A stretch of DNA of 64,000 nucleotides from an uncultured Lachnospiraceae bacterium (GTDB lineage Bacteria; Bacillota; Clostridia; Lachnospirales; Lachnospiraceae), in the NCBI GenBank assembly GCA_946557105.1, contig CAMNSZ010000001.1, positions 237,405-301,404 of the forward strand. Direction: 5' to 3'. The translations under genes and the position numbers were made by a program. Numbering within the stretch: the stretch's first letter is position 1; every line of letters begins with the position of its first letter. This document shows, in pieces, positions 1 through 10,074 of the stretch. Under the pieces are notes generated by a model, which was not told the DNA's origin, searched no databases, and saw only the letters and a list, made by a program, of their open reading frames with translations.

Positions 1-254
1 AATGCATCATGCTTCTCCGCAGTAATTCCGGTGAGGGGTTGGAACCAATGAGTATAATGAGTAGCTCCGTTTTCCACAGCCCAATCCTTCATGGCCTTGG
101 CCACAACATCAGCGGTTGCCAAAGACAGCTCTCCGCCCTGATCCATAATTTTCTTCACTTCCTTATACACATTCTTCGGCAGCCTTTCCTTCATCTTTCC
201 CAAAGTAAAAACCTTACTCGCAAAAATCTCTTCTACATTTAGGACATCACTCAT
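1..254 (-). CDS. Glutamine synthetase type III, second tandem copy (N-terminal part only; truncated by window start)
   Basis: Reverse complement from the ATG at 254 reads [33 protein letters not shown]..., nearly identical to the N-terminus of the downstream-numbered GS ([33 protein letters not shown]). Confidence 0.9.
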   Translation of the reverse strand, partial: MSDVLNVEEIFASKVFTLGKMKERLPKNVYKEVKKIMDQGGELSLATADVVAKAMKDWAVENGATHYTHWFQPLTGITAEKHDA

Positions 255-296
255 ATTCCCATCCTCCCTTTGCCTTCTTTTTTCCGAAACACAAAA

Positions 297-326
297 AAGG
301 CGTTACACTCCCTGTGTAAACGCCTT
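297..326 (-). terminator. Terminator-like hairpin in the leader of the second GS gene
   Basis: aaggcgttacac / gtgtaaacgcctt arms, 5-nt loop, followed on the minus strand by T6; lies between a promoter-like sequence (355-383) and the ATG at 254. Confidence 0.75.
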
Positions 327-354
327 CGTTTTCATTGTTTCTTTATGATTTTTT

Positions 355-383
355 ACTATACAACAAAATAAATGAAAATGCAA
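355..383 (-). promoter_or_regulatory. SigA-type promoter for the second GS gene
   Basis: Minus strand TTGCAT (378-383), 17-bp spacer, TATAGT (355-360). Confidence 0.6.
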
Positions 384-400
384 CCCCTAATTTTGTTTTT

Positions 401-2512
401 TTATACCTCGAACAACAAATCCGCATAGGTGGGGAAAGGCCAATATTCCTTATCCACCAGCTTCTCCAGCTCATCTGCAGGCTTTCTCAAGGCTTCCATT
501 GCAGACACCACCTTGTCATGATAGAAAAATGCCTGTTCCTTTCCCTGCGCCATGGCGGAGGCATGCTCCTCTGCCTCCAACAAGGCATTCGCCGCCTTTT
601 TAGCCTCTGTCAGCTTGCCTGTCACAGTCTTCAGCAGCTCCGTGGACACAAAATCATCCCCCCCTGCCTGCTGCACTGCGATAGAGGTATCAGCTAAGGA
701 TTTTGCAAATTTCATCACCGCGGGAATAATCTGCTTATTTGCCATATCTATCATGGTCAGAGCCTCGATATTAACCGTTTTGGCATAGGTCTCATACAAA
801 ACCTCCGCTCTGGAATGGAGCTCTGCCTCCGTAAAAATACCGAACTTCTCAAACAGGCGAATGGACTTGGGTGTGGTCAGCGTATCCACCGCCTCCACCA
901 TGGAAGGAATGTTGGGCAGCCCGCGTCTTGCCGCTTCCTCCTCCCACTCCTTGGCGTAGCCGTTTCCGTTAAAAATGATTCGCTGATGCTTTGTCATATA
1001 TTCTTTAATCAAGTCATGTACGGCAATTTCAAAATCTTCCGCACTCTCAAGCCTGTCTGCCGCCTCGCAGAATGCCTCCGCCACAATAGCGTTCAACGTG
1101 GTATTGGGGCTTCCGATAGAATCCGCGCTGCCCACCATTCGGAACTCAAATTTATTGCCGGTGAAGGCAAAAGGCGACGTTCTGTTTCTGTCCGTAGCGT
1201 CCTTCACAAAATCCGGAAGAGTGGACACACCTGTACGCAGCATACCGCCCTCCTTCAGGGAATCCGCTTTTCCCGTTTCTACCAGCTGAGCCACCACATC
1301 CTCCAGCTGCTCTCCCAAAAAGATGGAAATTATGGCAGGCGGCGCCTCATAGCCGCCCAATCTTTGGTCATTCCCCACGTTGGAAGCGCTCTGGCGCAGC
1401 AAATCCGCATGAGTATCCACAGCCTTCATAATACAGGCTAACACTAACAGAAACTGTATATTTTCATTGGGAGTCTGCCCCGGCTCCAACAGATTCATAC
1501 CGTTATCGGTAGTAATGGACCAGTTATTGTGTTTGCCGGAGCCGTTCACACCCGCAAAGGGCTTTTCGTGAAGCATACAACGTAAACCGTGCTTTCCCGC
1601 CACACGCTTTAAAGTTTCCATAACAAGCTGATTGTGGTCAACCGCCACATTGGCGGATTCATATATGGGCGCCACCTCATGCTGCGCGGGCGCCGCTTCA
1701 TTGTGCTGAGTCTTTGAGGTTACTCCCAGCTTCCAAAGCTCAATATTCACATCATGCATAAATCCGCCGATGCGCTCTCTGATTACGCCGAAATAATGAT
1801 CGTCCATCTCCTGACCCTTTGGCGCAGGGGCTCCGAAAAGCGTTCTTCCCGAAAAAATGATATCCTCTCTCTGCAATGCTTTTTTTGCATCCACCAGAAA
1901 GTATTCCTGCTCTGCGCCTACCGAGGGCACCACCTTTTTTGCCTCCGTATTGCCAAACAGTCTCACAATTCTGATAGCCTGCCGGCTAAGCGCCTCCATG
2001 GAGCGGAGCAGAGGCGTTTTTTTATCCAGAGCCTCTCCGGTATAAGAGCAAAATGCCGTGGGAATACACAGCGTAGGACCGGTTGCCGTCTCCTTGATAA
2101 AAGCGGGAGAGGTAATATCCCATGTAGTATACCCCCTCGCCTCAAAAGTAGCGCGCAACCCTCCCGAAGGAAAGGAGGAAGCGTCAGGCTCGCCCTTTAT
2201 CAGCTCTTTTCCGGAAAATTCCATAATCATCCGCCCGTCTTCGTCCGGATGCGTCACAAAAGCATCATGCTTCTCGGCCGTGATCCCCGTGAGCGGCTGA
2301 AACCAGTGAGTATAATGGGTTGCACCGTTCTCCACGGCCCAGTCCTTCATTGCCTTTGCCACCACATCGGCAGTCGCCAGCGAAAGCTCACCGCCCTGAT
2401 CCATGACCTTTCTGACCTCTTTATATACATTCTTAGGTAATCTCTCCTTCATCCTGCCAAGGGTAAATACTTTACCGGCAAAAATCTCTTCTACCTTTAA
2501 TACTTCACTCAT
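401..2512 (-). CDS. glnN: Glutamine synthetase type III (GlnN family)
   Basis: 703 aa from [11 protein letters not shown]; typical long GSIII with [12 protein letters not shown] and EQEYFLVD segments; the longer ORF start (2647) overlaps the promoter. Confidence 0.95.
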   Translation of the reverse strand: MSEVLKVEEIFAGKVFTLGRMKERLPKNVYKEVRKVMDQGGELSLATADVVAKAMKDWAVENGATHYTHWFQPLTGITAEKHDAFVTHPDEDGRMIMEFSGKELIKGEPDASSFPSGGLRATFEARGYTTWDITSPAFIKETATGPTLCIPTAFCSYTGEALDKKTPLLRSMEALSRQAIRIVRLFGNTEAKKVVPSVGAEQEYFLVDAKKALQREDIIFSGRTLFGAPAPKGQEMDDHYFGVIRERIGGFMHDVNIELWKLGVTSKTQHNEAAPAQHEVAPIYESANVAVDHNQLVMETLKRVAGKHGLRCMLHEKPFAGVNGSGKHNNWSITTDNGMNLLEPGQTPNENIQFLLVLACIMKAVDTHADLLRQSASNVGNDQRLGGYEAPPAIISIFLGEQLEDVVAQLVETGKADSLKEGGMLRTGVSTLPDFVKDATDRNRTSPFAFTGNKFEFRMVGSADSIGSPNTTLNAIVAEAFCEAADRLESAEDFEIAVHDLIKEYMTKHQRIIFNGNGYAKEWEEEAARRGLPNIPSMVEAVDTLTTPKSIRLFEKFGIFTEAELHSRAEVLYETYAKTVNIEALTMIDMANKQIIPAVMKFAKSLADTSIAVQQAGGDDFVSTELLKTVTGKLTEAKKAANALLEAEEHASAMAQGKEQAFFYHDKVVSAMEALRKPADELEKLVDKEYWPFPTYADLLFEV

Positions 2513-2617
2513 GCTTCTATTTCCTTTCCTGCTCCTGTTTCTCTCTTTACCGTAAGCAATAAGCCTGACTGTTTTTCCTATATCCCGACAGCCTATTCTC
2601 GCCTTAACACTGCTCAC

Positions 2618-2647
2618 ATTGTACAATATGTGCATGATACAGGTCAA
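2618..2647 (-). promoter_or_regulatory. SigA-type promoter for glnN
   Basis: Minus strand TTGACC (2642-2647), 18-bp spacer, TACAAT (2618-2623). Confidence 0.6.
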
Positions 2648-2663
2648 CCTTTAAATTGACGCT

Positions 2664-3986
2664 CTAAGCTTCCCTCACTCGCAGCAGGTCGTACACCTCT
2701 GGCGCACAGGAAAGCTTAAGCCACAAAGGCTGTTTTGGGTGGGGGGCGCTTTCCACCGCCCCCCCTTCTTCATCAAAAATAGCTTCCACAGACACAGATA
2801 AATTGCTTCCGTCAGGCTTCATTATCTCTATGCTGTCTCCCACGCAGAATTTGTTGCGCTGCTCAATGCGTGCCAAAGACGCTTCACCGTCAAGCTCCCT
2901 TCGGCGGACCATTTCGTTAAAAACGGATATCTCACCGGCGCGTTTAACCGCCTCAACAATCCCAAGATAAGTATATTCATTCACATAAGTATTATTGTCA
3001 TAAATCTGTGTGCTTTCATCCGGCTTCCCAAAATAAAAGCCGGTGGTAAATTGACGATAGGTACATTTTGAAACCTCTGTCCTGTACCACTCCATTCCTC
3101 TGCGGTATTTTTCCTCTGATTCAAAATAGTCGTCTATTGCCCTTCGATAGGTTCGGGCCACGGCTGCCACATACAATGCCGTCTTCATGCGCCCTTCGAT
3201 TTTCAAGCTGTCAATTCCCGCCGCCACAAGCTCGGGGATATACTCTATCATGCACAAATCCTTGGAATTAAAAATATAGGTTCCTCTCTCATTCTCGTAC
3301 ACCGGCAGATATTCCCCCGGCCTTTTCTCCTCCACCACGGCATACTTCCAGCGGCAGGGATGGGTACACGCGCCCTGATTGGCGTCCCTTCCCGTAAAAT
3401 AATTACTCAAAAGACAACGTCCGGAATAGGAGATACACATGGCGCCATGGACAAAGCTCTCAATTTCCATTTCATCGGGGATATGCTCTCTGATATCACG
3501 AATTTCCTCCAGTGAAAGCTCTCTGGCAGAAACCACCCGCTTCGCCCCCATCTTCTGCCAGAACAGATAGGTCTGATAGTTGGTATTGTTTGCCTGTGTG
3601 GAAATATGAATTTCCACATCCTTCCATACCTCCCTCGCCAGCATAAACATTCCCGGGTCCGAAATAATCAAGGCGTCCGCTCTCTCCGGTCTCATATCCT
3701 TAAGCTCGGCAAAATAGTTCCCTGCTTCCTCCAAGTCCCCATTGTGCGCCAGAATGTTCGCCGTCACATATACCTTCACTCCATGGGCGTGGGCAAATAT
3801 AATTCCTTCCTCCATCTCCTCCATAGAAAAATTTTTTGCCTTGGCACGCAGTCCAAACGCTTCTCCTCCGATATACACTGCGTCCGCCCCAAAAACCACC
3901 GCAGTCTTCAGCACCTCAAGACTGCTTGCCGGAATAAGCAGCTCAGGCTTTTTATATGATCTTCCTGCTTTATCCTTATTTTGCAT
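2664..3986 (-). CDS. U32 family peptidase-like protein (TrhP-like tRNA U34 hydroxylation family)
   Basis: 440 aa; KPELLIPASSLEVLKTAVVFGADAVYIGG and ESFVHGAMCISYSGRCLLSNYFTGRDANQGACTHPCRW motifs. Confidence 0.92.
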   Translation of the reverse strand: MQNKDKAGRSYKKPELLIPASSLEVLKTAVVFGADAVYIGGEAFGLRAKAKNFSMEEMEEGIIFAHAHGVKVYVTANILAHNGDLEEAGNYFAELKDMRPERADALIISDPGMFMLAREVWKDVEIHISTQANNTNYQTYLFWQKMGAKRVVSARELSLEEIRDIREHIPDEMEIESFVHGAMCISYSGRCLLSNYFTGRDANQGACTHPCRWKYAVVEEKRPGEYLPVYENERGTYIFNSKDLCMIEYIPELVAAGIDSLKIEGRMKTALYVAAVARTYRRAIDDYFESEEKYRRGMEWYRTEVSKCTYRQFTTGFYFGKPDESTQIYDNNTYVNEYTYLGIVEAVKRAGEISVFNEMVRRRELDGEASLARIEQRNKFCVGDSIEIMKPDGSNLSVSVEAIFDEEGGAVESAPHPKQPLWLKLSCAPEVYDLLRVREA

Positions 3987-3994
3987 ATTAATCC

Positions 3995-4072
3995 TCCATG
4001 CCGGAGCGTTTTTTGCACAGGCACGCGAGACGAATATCAGATTCGGCTCTGCGATTCAAATTTGTGGCTCCG
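3995..4072 (-). repeat. Start-proximal dispersed intergenic element, copy B
   Basis: Minus strand CGGAGCCACAAATTTG...ATTCGTCTCGC...GCAAAAAACGCTCCGG, ending just before GGAGGATTAATATG; similar to 17956-18030 (+). Confidence 0.6.
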
Positions 4073-4076
4073 TTTC

Positions 4077-4760
4077 TTATGTTGTAACACTACCATGCTT
4101 TTCATAATCACCTAACCCTCCCGCTTTCGTACTCAGTGTCACTCCGTCTCCCACAGGCAGAATACAAGTCTCCAGCTCGGGATGATGCTTTAACTCATAC
4201 AGATATTCTCTCATCCTTGCATGTATGGTTCGGTTTCGGCGGCATACGGCGAAGCGTGATTCTATAATATCCCCATCCTGCAAAACATTATCGGATATAA
4301 GCAGTCCTCCTGGCGTCAACAGACGAAGTATATCAGGTAGAAAATTTATGTATTGCCCCTTCGCGGCATCCATAAAAATCATATCGTAACCTCCTGCAAG
4401 CTTCGGCAAAATTTCCGTGGCGTCGCCCTCCAACAGAGTGATAGCCTTCTCCTTTCCGGCACGCCTGAAATTTTCCCTTGCAATAGGAATCCGTTTTTCA
4501 TACTTTTCAATGGTGGTGACATGACAGCCCTCCGGCGCATACTCACTCATAAGCAAAGCAGAAAAGCCGATGGCAGTCCCGACCTCCAGGATGTTCTTCG
4601 GCTTTACATAAGCTAACAAAAACTTTAACAGGCTCTGCATTGATTTTCGGATAACAGGCACCTGTGTCTCTATAGCGAATTTTTCAATTTCGTTTAAAAA
4701 AGGGGTGTTGCCTCTATCAAGCGAATCGATAAAGGCAGACATTCTCTCGTCAACTATCAT
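4077..4760 (-). CDS. O-methyltransferase, TrmR-like (tRNA 5-hydroxyuridine methyltransferase)
   Basis: SAM-dependent O-MTase fold motifs (NILEVGTAIGFSALLM, DMIFMDAAKGQY, LLISDNVLQDG); adjacent to U32 and MltG-like genes as in B. subtilis yrrLMNO. Confidence 0.88.
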   Translation of the reverse strand: MIVDERMSAFIDSLDRGNTPFLNEIEKFAIETQVPVIRKSMQSLLKFLLAYVKPKNILEVGTAIGFSALLMSEYAPEGCHVTTIEKYEKRIPIARENFRRAGKEKAITLLEGDATEILPKLAGGYDMIFMDAAKGQYINFLPDILRLLTPGGLLISDNVLQDGDIIESRFAVCRRNRTIHARMREYLYELKHHPELETCILPVGDGVTLSTKAGGLGDYEKHGSVTT

Positions 4761-4803
4761 GAATACTCCCGTTACGGCCATGCCGATAACCCTTTTACAG
4801 CCC

Positions 4804-5205
4804 CTATTCCTGTGTATCGCCGCCGTCTTGGTCAGAAGCCGTCGCCATGACCTCCATCATCTCTTCTACCGTCATAGCCGTGCTCAATTCAAATACGCCC
4901 GGCTTAACTTCCTTTTGAAACTCGGACAGATAATACTGAAACACAAATAATTTATCATCCCTGATTAATCCCTTGGACAAGAACAGCGTTCCTATTTCCT
5001 TCGGCGACATATCCTCCGTCACCGTTACCGTCACCTTTCTGCCCTCGCCGGTGGATACGGCAGGCTCCGCAAAAATACGGTAACCGTAATCATAACAGGC
5101 TGTTGCTCCATGATATATAAAATATATCACCACTATCACAACCACAACCTTCACCACGGCTCCGACTACTGCGGTTACTAAACTACTGGTTTTCATTTGC
5201 TTCAC
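4804..5205 (-). CDS. Short MltG/YceG-like membrane protein lacking the catalytic domain
   Basis: 133 aa; N-terminal TM followed by VTVTEDMSPKEIGTLFLSKGLI...FELSTAMTVEEMMEVM, resembling the N-terminal region of YceG-like proteins. Confidence 0.65.
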   Translation of the reverse strand: MKQMKTSSLVTAVVGAVVKVVVVIVVIYFIYHGATACYDYGYRIFAEPAVSTGEGRKVTVTVTEDMSPKEIGTLFLSKGLIRDDKLFVFQYYLSEFQKEVKPGVFELSTAMTVEEMMEVMATASDQDGGDTQE

Positions 5206-5216
5206 TTTCCTTTTCT

Positions 5217-5537
5217 TTACTCAAAATGCATCGCCTCCGTAATACGAAGGTTTATACCCTGCATCATCCTGCACAATGCCAACTCTGCCGCCAAAAAATC
5301 CGAAACCAACGGATTCTCTCTAAAAACTGCATACTCTCTCTCAAATGCATCGATTTTATCAAAAGCATAATCTTTTCTGTTTTGGAGCTCATAATTAAGT
5401 TTTCTGTATTCGTCAATCTGTGCCTTCAGTTCAGGATACTGATTAACCTTATTCCGCTGTACATCATATTGCCGATATTCCTCAGAGGACAAAATCGCAT
5501 CAATTATATGCTCCACTGCATTATCTATGTTGCTCAT
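5217..5537 (-). CDS. YlbF/YmcA family protein
   Basis: 106 aa helical protein, MSNIDNAVEHIIDAILSSEEYRQYDVQRNKVNQYPELKAQIDEYRKLNYELQ. Confidence 0.75.
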   Translation of the reverse strand: MSNIDNAVEHIIDAILSSEEYRQYDVQRNKVNQYPELKAQIDEYRKLNYELQNRKDYAFDKIDAFEREYAVFRENPLVSDFLAAELALCRMMQGINLRITEAMHFE

Positions 5538-5613
5538 ATTGTATCTTCTCTCTAATAATATTGCAAGGGCAAATTCAATTTATCACCCGTCAACCTTGTA
5601 GCAGAACGGCTTC

Positions 5614-7287
5614 CTATACTTCCATGATGATAGGAAGGATCATGGGGCGGCGCTTTGTCTTTTTCCAGACATATTCGCTCAGAACGTCCTTTGTTGTGGA
5701 CTTTAGCTTGCCCCAGTCGGTTATGCCTCTGTCCAGACAATTCTGCAACGCTTCATCCACCGTACAGCGCGCTTCCTCAATCAGCTCGTCCGACTCGCGG
5801 ACATACACAAAGCCTCTTGAAACTATATCGGGCCCTGCAACCAGCTGACCGCTATATTTCTCCAGACTCATCACCACAATCATTATTCCGTCTTCGGCCA
5901 GATGCTGCCTGTCACGCAATACCACATTCCCCACGTCGCCAACGCCCAAGCCGTCTACCAATATGGTTCCCGTAGGTACCTTACCCGTTACGACCGCCTG
6001 ATTATCGTCAAGCTCCAAAACATCACCTGAAGATAAAATAAAAATATCGTCCTTCTCTATGCCAAGGCTTTCGGCAATCTTTGCCTGTGCTTTCAGATGC
6101 TTGTACTCACCGTGCACGGGAACCGCATATTTAGGTTGTACCAGCGTATAAATCAGTTTAATCTCCTCCTGACAGGCATGACCGGAAACATGAGCGTCCT
6201 GAAAAATCACATCTGCCCCCTTGCGAAGCAGCTCGTTAATAATTTTAGTAACCGATTTCTCGTTTCCCGGTATAGGATTTGAGGAAAAAATAACCGTATC
6301 CCCCGCGCCGATAGTTATTTTGCGGTGCATATTGTTTGCCATACGGCTTAACGCCGCCATACTCTCTCCCTGACTTCCGGTAGTTATAATCACCTGCTGC
6401 TCATCCGGGAAATTCTTCATCTGCTCTAAATCCACCAGTGTATTTTCGGGAATGCTGATGCACTCCAGACTGATGGCAGTCTCTATGATATTGACCATGC
6501 TTCGGCCTTCAACCGCAACCTTTCGCCCAAATTTATATGCCGTGTTGATAATCTGCTGTACGCGGTCCACATTGGAAGCAAAGGTTGCTACAAAAATTCT
6601 GGTATTTTTATGCTCCTCAAAAAGGGTGTCAAAGGTCTTACCCACCGTTCTCTCGGATGGGGTGAAGCCCGGACGCTCCGCATTGGTGGAGTCGCACATC
6701 AGAGCAAGCACACCCTTTTTGCCCAATTCGGCAAAACGCTGTAAATCAATGGCGTCGCCAAATACCGGCGTATAATCCACCTTAAAATCACCTGTGTGCA
6801 CTACAACTCCTGCAGGGGAATAAATGGCAAGAGCCGCTGCATCCACAATACTGTGGTTTGTTTTTATAAACTCTACGCGAAAGTTCCCAAGGTTAATGGA
6901 TTGCCCGAACTTAACTACCTTTCTCTTTGTTCCCTTCATCAAATTATGCTCTTTTAATTTATTTTCAATAATACCCATTGTAAGACGGGTCGCATACACA
7001 GGTACATTGATATCCTTGAGTACATAAGGAAGCGCGCCTATATGGTCCTCATGTCCGTGAGTAATCATAAAGCCCTTTACCTTGTCAATATTATCCTTCA
7101 GATAGGTAACGTCAGGAATCACTAAATCAATTCCCAACATATCGTCCGCCGGAAAAGACAGTCCGCAATCCACTACAATAATACTGTCCTCATACTCGAA
7201 GGCAGTAATGTTCATACCAATTTGCTCCAAGCCCCCCAAAGGGATAATTTTCAGCTTTGAGCCGCTATTATTCTCTTTTTTCTTCAA
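5614..7287 (-). CDS. rnj: Ribonuclease J
   Basis: 557 aa; metallo-beta-lactamase HGHEDHIGALPYV, beta-CASP region, VPVHGEYKHLKAQAKIA. Confidence 0.95.
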   Translation of the reverse strand: MKKKENNSGSKLKIIPLGGLEQIGMNITAFEYEDSIIVVDCGLSFPADDMLGIDLVIPDVTYLKDNIDKVKGFMITHGHEDHIGALPYVLKDINVPVYATRLTMGIIENKLKEHNLMKGTKRKVVKFGQSINLGNFRVEFIKTNHSIVDAAALAIYSPAGVVVHTGDFKVDYTPVFGDAIDLQRFAELGKKGVLALMCDSTNAERPGFTPSERTVGKTFDTLFEEHKNTRIFVATFASNVDRVQQIINTAYKFGRKVAVEGRSMVNIIETAISLECISIPENTLVDLEQMKNFPDEQQVIITTGSQGESMAALSRMANNMHRKITIGAGDTVIFSSNPIPGNEKSVTKIINELLRKGADVIFQDAHVSGHACQEEIKLIYTLVQPKYAVPVHGEYKHLKAQAKIAESLGIEKDDIFILSSGDVLELDDNQAVVTGKVPTGTILVDGLGVGDVGNVVLRDRQHLAEDGIMIVVMSLEKYSGQLVAGPDIVSRGFVYVRESDELIEEARCTVDEALQNCLDRGITDWGKLKSTTKDVLSEYVWKKTKRRPMILPIIMEV

Positions 7288-7627
7288 TCAAATTTCCTCC
7301 AATTCTTCTCGACGCAAAAGGCTGACCCTGCAATCAACAATCACTAAACGGCTATTGCGGCAGCCCCTTGGGAATCTCCCGTAAACCCCAAGAGCCTTAT
7401 CTCGCCGTATTTGTGCAGATTTCTATAAGAATGGCGCCTCCATTATGTACCTAAGTATTCCCTGTCTGTCGGCACATAAAACCATTCTCCGGAGAAATCC
7501 GGTCAATTCAAGGAAGCCTGCTGCTTCCGTTCTCATTTATAAAAAAGCATCGCCCGTAAAAATGCTCCGCATTCTATGGCACTGCGTTTTTTCATGCATA
7601 TATAATGTGATGCGCCCAATCCGCCGC

Positions 7628-7891
7628 TCACACAAAGCTTATGTCGTCAAGCATATCCGCAAATACGCCTGAAACTGCGGCAAGCTCGTCGTCGTCAGAC
7701 ACAATGGCAAAGACACTCTCCTCCTCGCCATCCTTTGACAAATCCTTTAATATAAGGGCTTCTCCATCGCCCTCCTCAAAATCAGTCACTAAAATATAGT
7801 TACAGCCTCCGATTCTGGTCTGCTCCAGCACAAAAAATTCTACCGGTTCTTCTCCCTCCGGATTAAAGGTAATCTTCTCTAATTTACTCAT
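7628..7891 (-). CDS. DUF1292 domain protein
   Basis: 87 aa acidic protein; gene context next to ruvX/ireB. Confidence 0.85.
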   Translation of the reverse strand: MSKLEKITFNPEGEEPVEFFVLEQTRIGGCNYILVTDFEEGDGEALILKDLSKDGEEESVFAIVSDDDELAAVSGVFADMLDDISFV

Positions 7892-7935
7892 ATCTGCTCC
7901 ATAACCGTTTCTACGCGGCGCCCCTTTGCCGTCAA

Positions 7936-8391
7936 TTACACCGATTGCGTCTCCTTCGACCGCTCACCCTGCATGCTTCTTCTGTCCAAATAACCCTGCA
8001 ATATAAATACCGCCGCAATCTTGTCCACATGCTCCTTGCGGTTTTCCCTGCGAATACCTGCCTCCATCATCGCCCTATCCGCAGCCACGGTTGTCAGACG
8101 CTCGTCCCATAACACAACGGGCAGCCCCGTGCGTCTTTCCAGTTTTTCCTTGAATTCCTTTGTCAATTCCGCACGAACACCCTCCGTGGCATTCATGTTC
8201 TTGGGAAGACCCAAAACAATTTCCTCAACCCCGTACTCCACAATAAGCTCTTCTATTCTTGCAAGCGACTGGCGAAGCTTATTCTCTTCCTTGCGACGGA
8301 TAATCTCCACACCCTGCGCAGTCAAAAGCAGGCTGTCGCTTACAGCAACACCCACTGTCTTAGAGCCAAAATCCAAACCCATTATCCTCAT
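7936..8391 (-). CDS. ruvX: Holliday junction resolvase RuvX/YqgF
   Basis: [21 protein letters not shown]...VLGLPKNMN...[15 protein letters not shown]. Confidence 0.95.
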   Translation of the reverse strand: MRIMGLDFGSKTVGVAVSDSLLLTAQGVEIIRRKEENKLRQSLARIEELIVEYGVEEIVLGLPKNMNATEGVRAELTKEFKEKLERRTGLPVVLWDERLTTVAADRAMMEAGIRRENRKEHVDKIAAVFILQGYLDRRSMQGERSKETQSV

Positions 8392-8401
8392 AGGGTTCCT
8401 C

Positions 8402-8665
8402 CTATTGCCAACGATTGTTGCGGATGTACTCCATCAGCAGCTCCTCCACCAATTCGTCACGATCTACCTTCATAATCAGGCTTCTGGCACTCTTATGGCT
8501 GGTGATATAGGTAGGGTCACCGCTCATAATATACCCTACAATCTGATTGACGGGATTATACCCTTTTTCTGTCAGCGCTTCATACACCGTGGATAAAACC
8601 ACCTTCACTCCGGTTTCAGGCTCTGTTTCTACCTTGAAGTATTGCGTATTTCCTAAGTCCTGCAT
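8402..8665 (-). CDS. ireB: IreB family regulatory phosphoprotein (UPF0297)
   Basis: 87 aa; [37 protein letters not shown]. Confidence 0.93.
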   Translation of the reverse strand: MQDLGNTQYFKVETEPETGVKVVLSTVYEALTEKGYNPVNQIVGYIMSGDPTYITSHKSARSLIMKVDRDELVEELLMEYIRNNRWQ

Positions 8666-8746
8666 AAATCCCTCTCATTTCTCTATTGTGGAAGCCTCCA
8701 CTTGTATCCTATAAGTCTGCTGTTTATTATCTTAACTCATTTATCA

Positions 8747-9532
8747 TTAAAATTCAAGTACCCCCAGCCACTTTAAAGCGTTCCAGATGCCGTCCTTATC
8801 CACATCAGTGGTTACATAGTCCGCTAAATCAAGCACCCTCCCGGTAGCGTTTCCCATGGCAATGGAAATATGCGCCGCTTCCAGCATGGGAATATCGTTT
8901 GTGCTGTCGCCGATTGCCACGGTGTCCTCCATGGAAAGGTTCAGGTACCGGGCAATATACTGCATACCGCTGGCTTTGGAATAGCCCTTCGGCACAATTT
9001 CATAAAACCCTTTTTCTCTGTCAATAAAATCTAATATATGTTCATATTCTCTCCGAAAAGCGTCCATAGTATCTCTTTCTTCCACATAAGCGTAAAACTT
9101 ATCAAAATGTCCTATCGCCTCCTCATAGCTCCCATAATCGCATTCCGCAAAACGAACCACAAAATCATAGAAGGTTTTCGTGTTCATTTTCTCAAGGTCG
9201 TCATGAAAATTGTTTGCGCTTCCCTCCAGCACCGCGTCTATTTTATATTTTCGCAGCCCGTCTATAATATATCTTGCCTGCTCTTCATCAAAAGTCTTGT
9301 GGAGCAGGATCTGATTATGGTAGGTAATCATAGTGCCGCAGCCCATCAGATAACCGTCAAACTCTACCAGCTCAGAAATACGCCCTCCTACCAGTTTGTC
9401 CGTCCTGCCTGTATTAATCATACAAATATGGCCGTTACTTCTTGCCTTTGCTATTGCCCTTTTAGTACTGTCCGACATTTGAAATCGTTCGTCAATCAAG
9501 GTTCCGTCTATGTCAAAAAATATAATTTTCAA
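8747..9532 (-). CDS. Cof-type HAD-IIB family hydrolase
   Basis: FFDIDGTLIDERF..., AIGDSTNDIPMLEAAHISIAMGNA. Confidence 0.92.
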   Translation of the reverse strand: MKIIFFDIDGTLIDERFQMSDSTKRAIAKARSNGHICMINTGRTDKLVGGRISELVEFDGYLMGCGTMITYHNQILLHKTFDEEQARYIIDGLRKYKIDAVLEGSANNFHDDLEKMNTKTFYDFVVRFAECDYGSYEEAIGHFDKFYAYVEERDTMDAFRREYEHILDFIDREKGFYEIVPKGYSKASGMQYIARYLNLSMEDTVAIGDSTNDIPMLEAAHISIAMGNATGRVLDLADYVTTDVDKDGIWNALKWLGVLEF

Positions 9533-9564
9533 AATATTCTCCTTTGGTCCGTGTCCTCTTTACG

Positions 9565-9996
9565 TTATAAAATCCCTCTTCTTTTGGCTTCCTCTATAAG
9601 CTTTGGCTGTATATTCGGATACGTCCAGCTTTCGGGAAGCTTGTCCAAAATCACCACCTTTTCTATTTCACTATGTAATTCAGGCTCAAGGAATTCTACC
9701 TCTGCATAATATAACATACCGAAGGATTCCTCACCGCCAAAATTATCTTTTGCTATGACAGAATACACACAAACAGGCCAAATATCAAATTTAACCGCGC
9801 CTGTTTCTTCATACAATTCTCTTCGTGCCGTTTCCTCTATTGTCTCACCCTCCTCCCGATGTCCGCCGGGAATTTCCAATGTATCCCGTTTTCTATGCTT
9901 ACAAAAAACATACTTCCCGTTATATTTTGCAATTATAACAGCAAATTTTAATAAATCATCTCTAACCTCTTCATAAAAATATACCGCCATTTTCAA
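9565..9996 (-). CDS. NUDIX hydrolase
   Basis: GGHREEGETIEETARRELYEETGA Nudix box. Confidence 0.93.
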   Translation of the reverse strand: MKMAVYFYEEVRDDLLKFAVIIAKYNGKYVFCKHRKRDTLEIPGGHREEGETIEETARRELYEETGAVKFDIWPVCVYSVIAKDNFGGEESFGMLYYAEVEFLEPELHSEIEKVVILDKLPESWTYPNIQPKLIEEAKRRGIL

Positions 9997-10074
9997 CCTC
10001 TTCTTTCCAAATCCGATTTTAAAATATTTCTCCCTTTTCGGAAAAGTGTTCCCGAGGGTTCCGTTATGTGCTCC

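Noticed and set aside
815-1441. 208-aa plus-strand ORF inside glnN
   Set aside because: Antisense to a strongly supported GSIII gene; no recognisable motif or SD
1754-2440. 228-aa plus-strand ORF inside glnN
   Set aside because: Shadow ORF from codon bias on the opposite strand
7445-7672. 75-aa plus-strand ORF upstream of rnj
   Set aside because: Overlaps the DUF1292 gene end, no SD, no family resemblance
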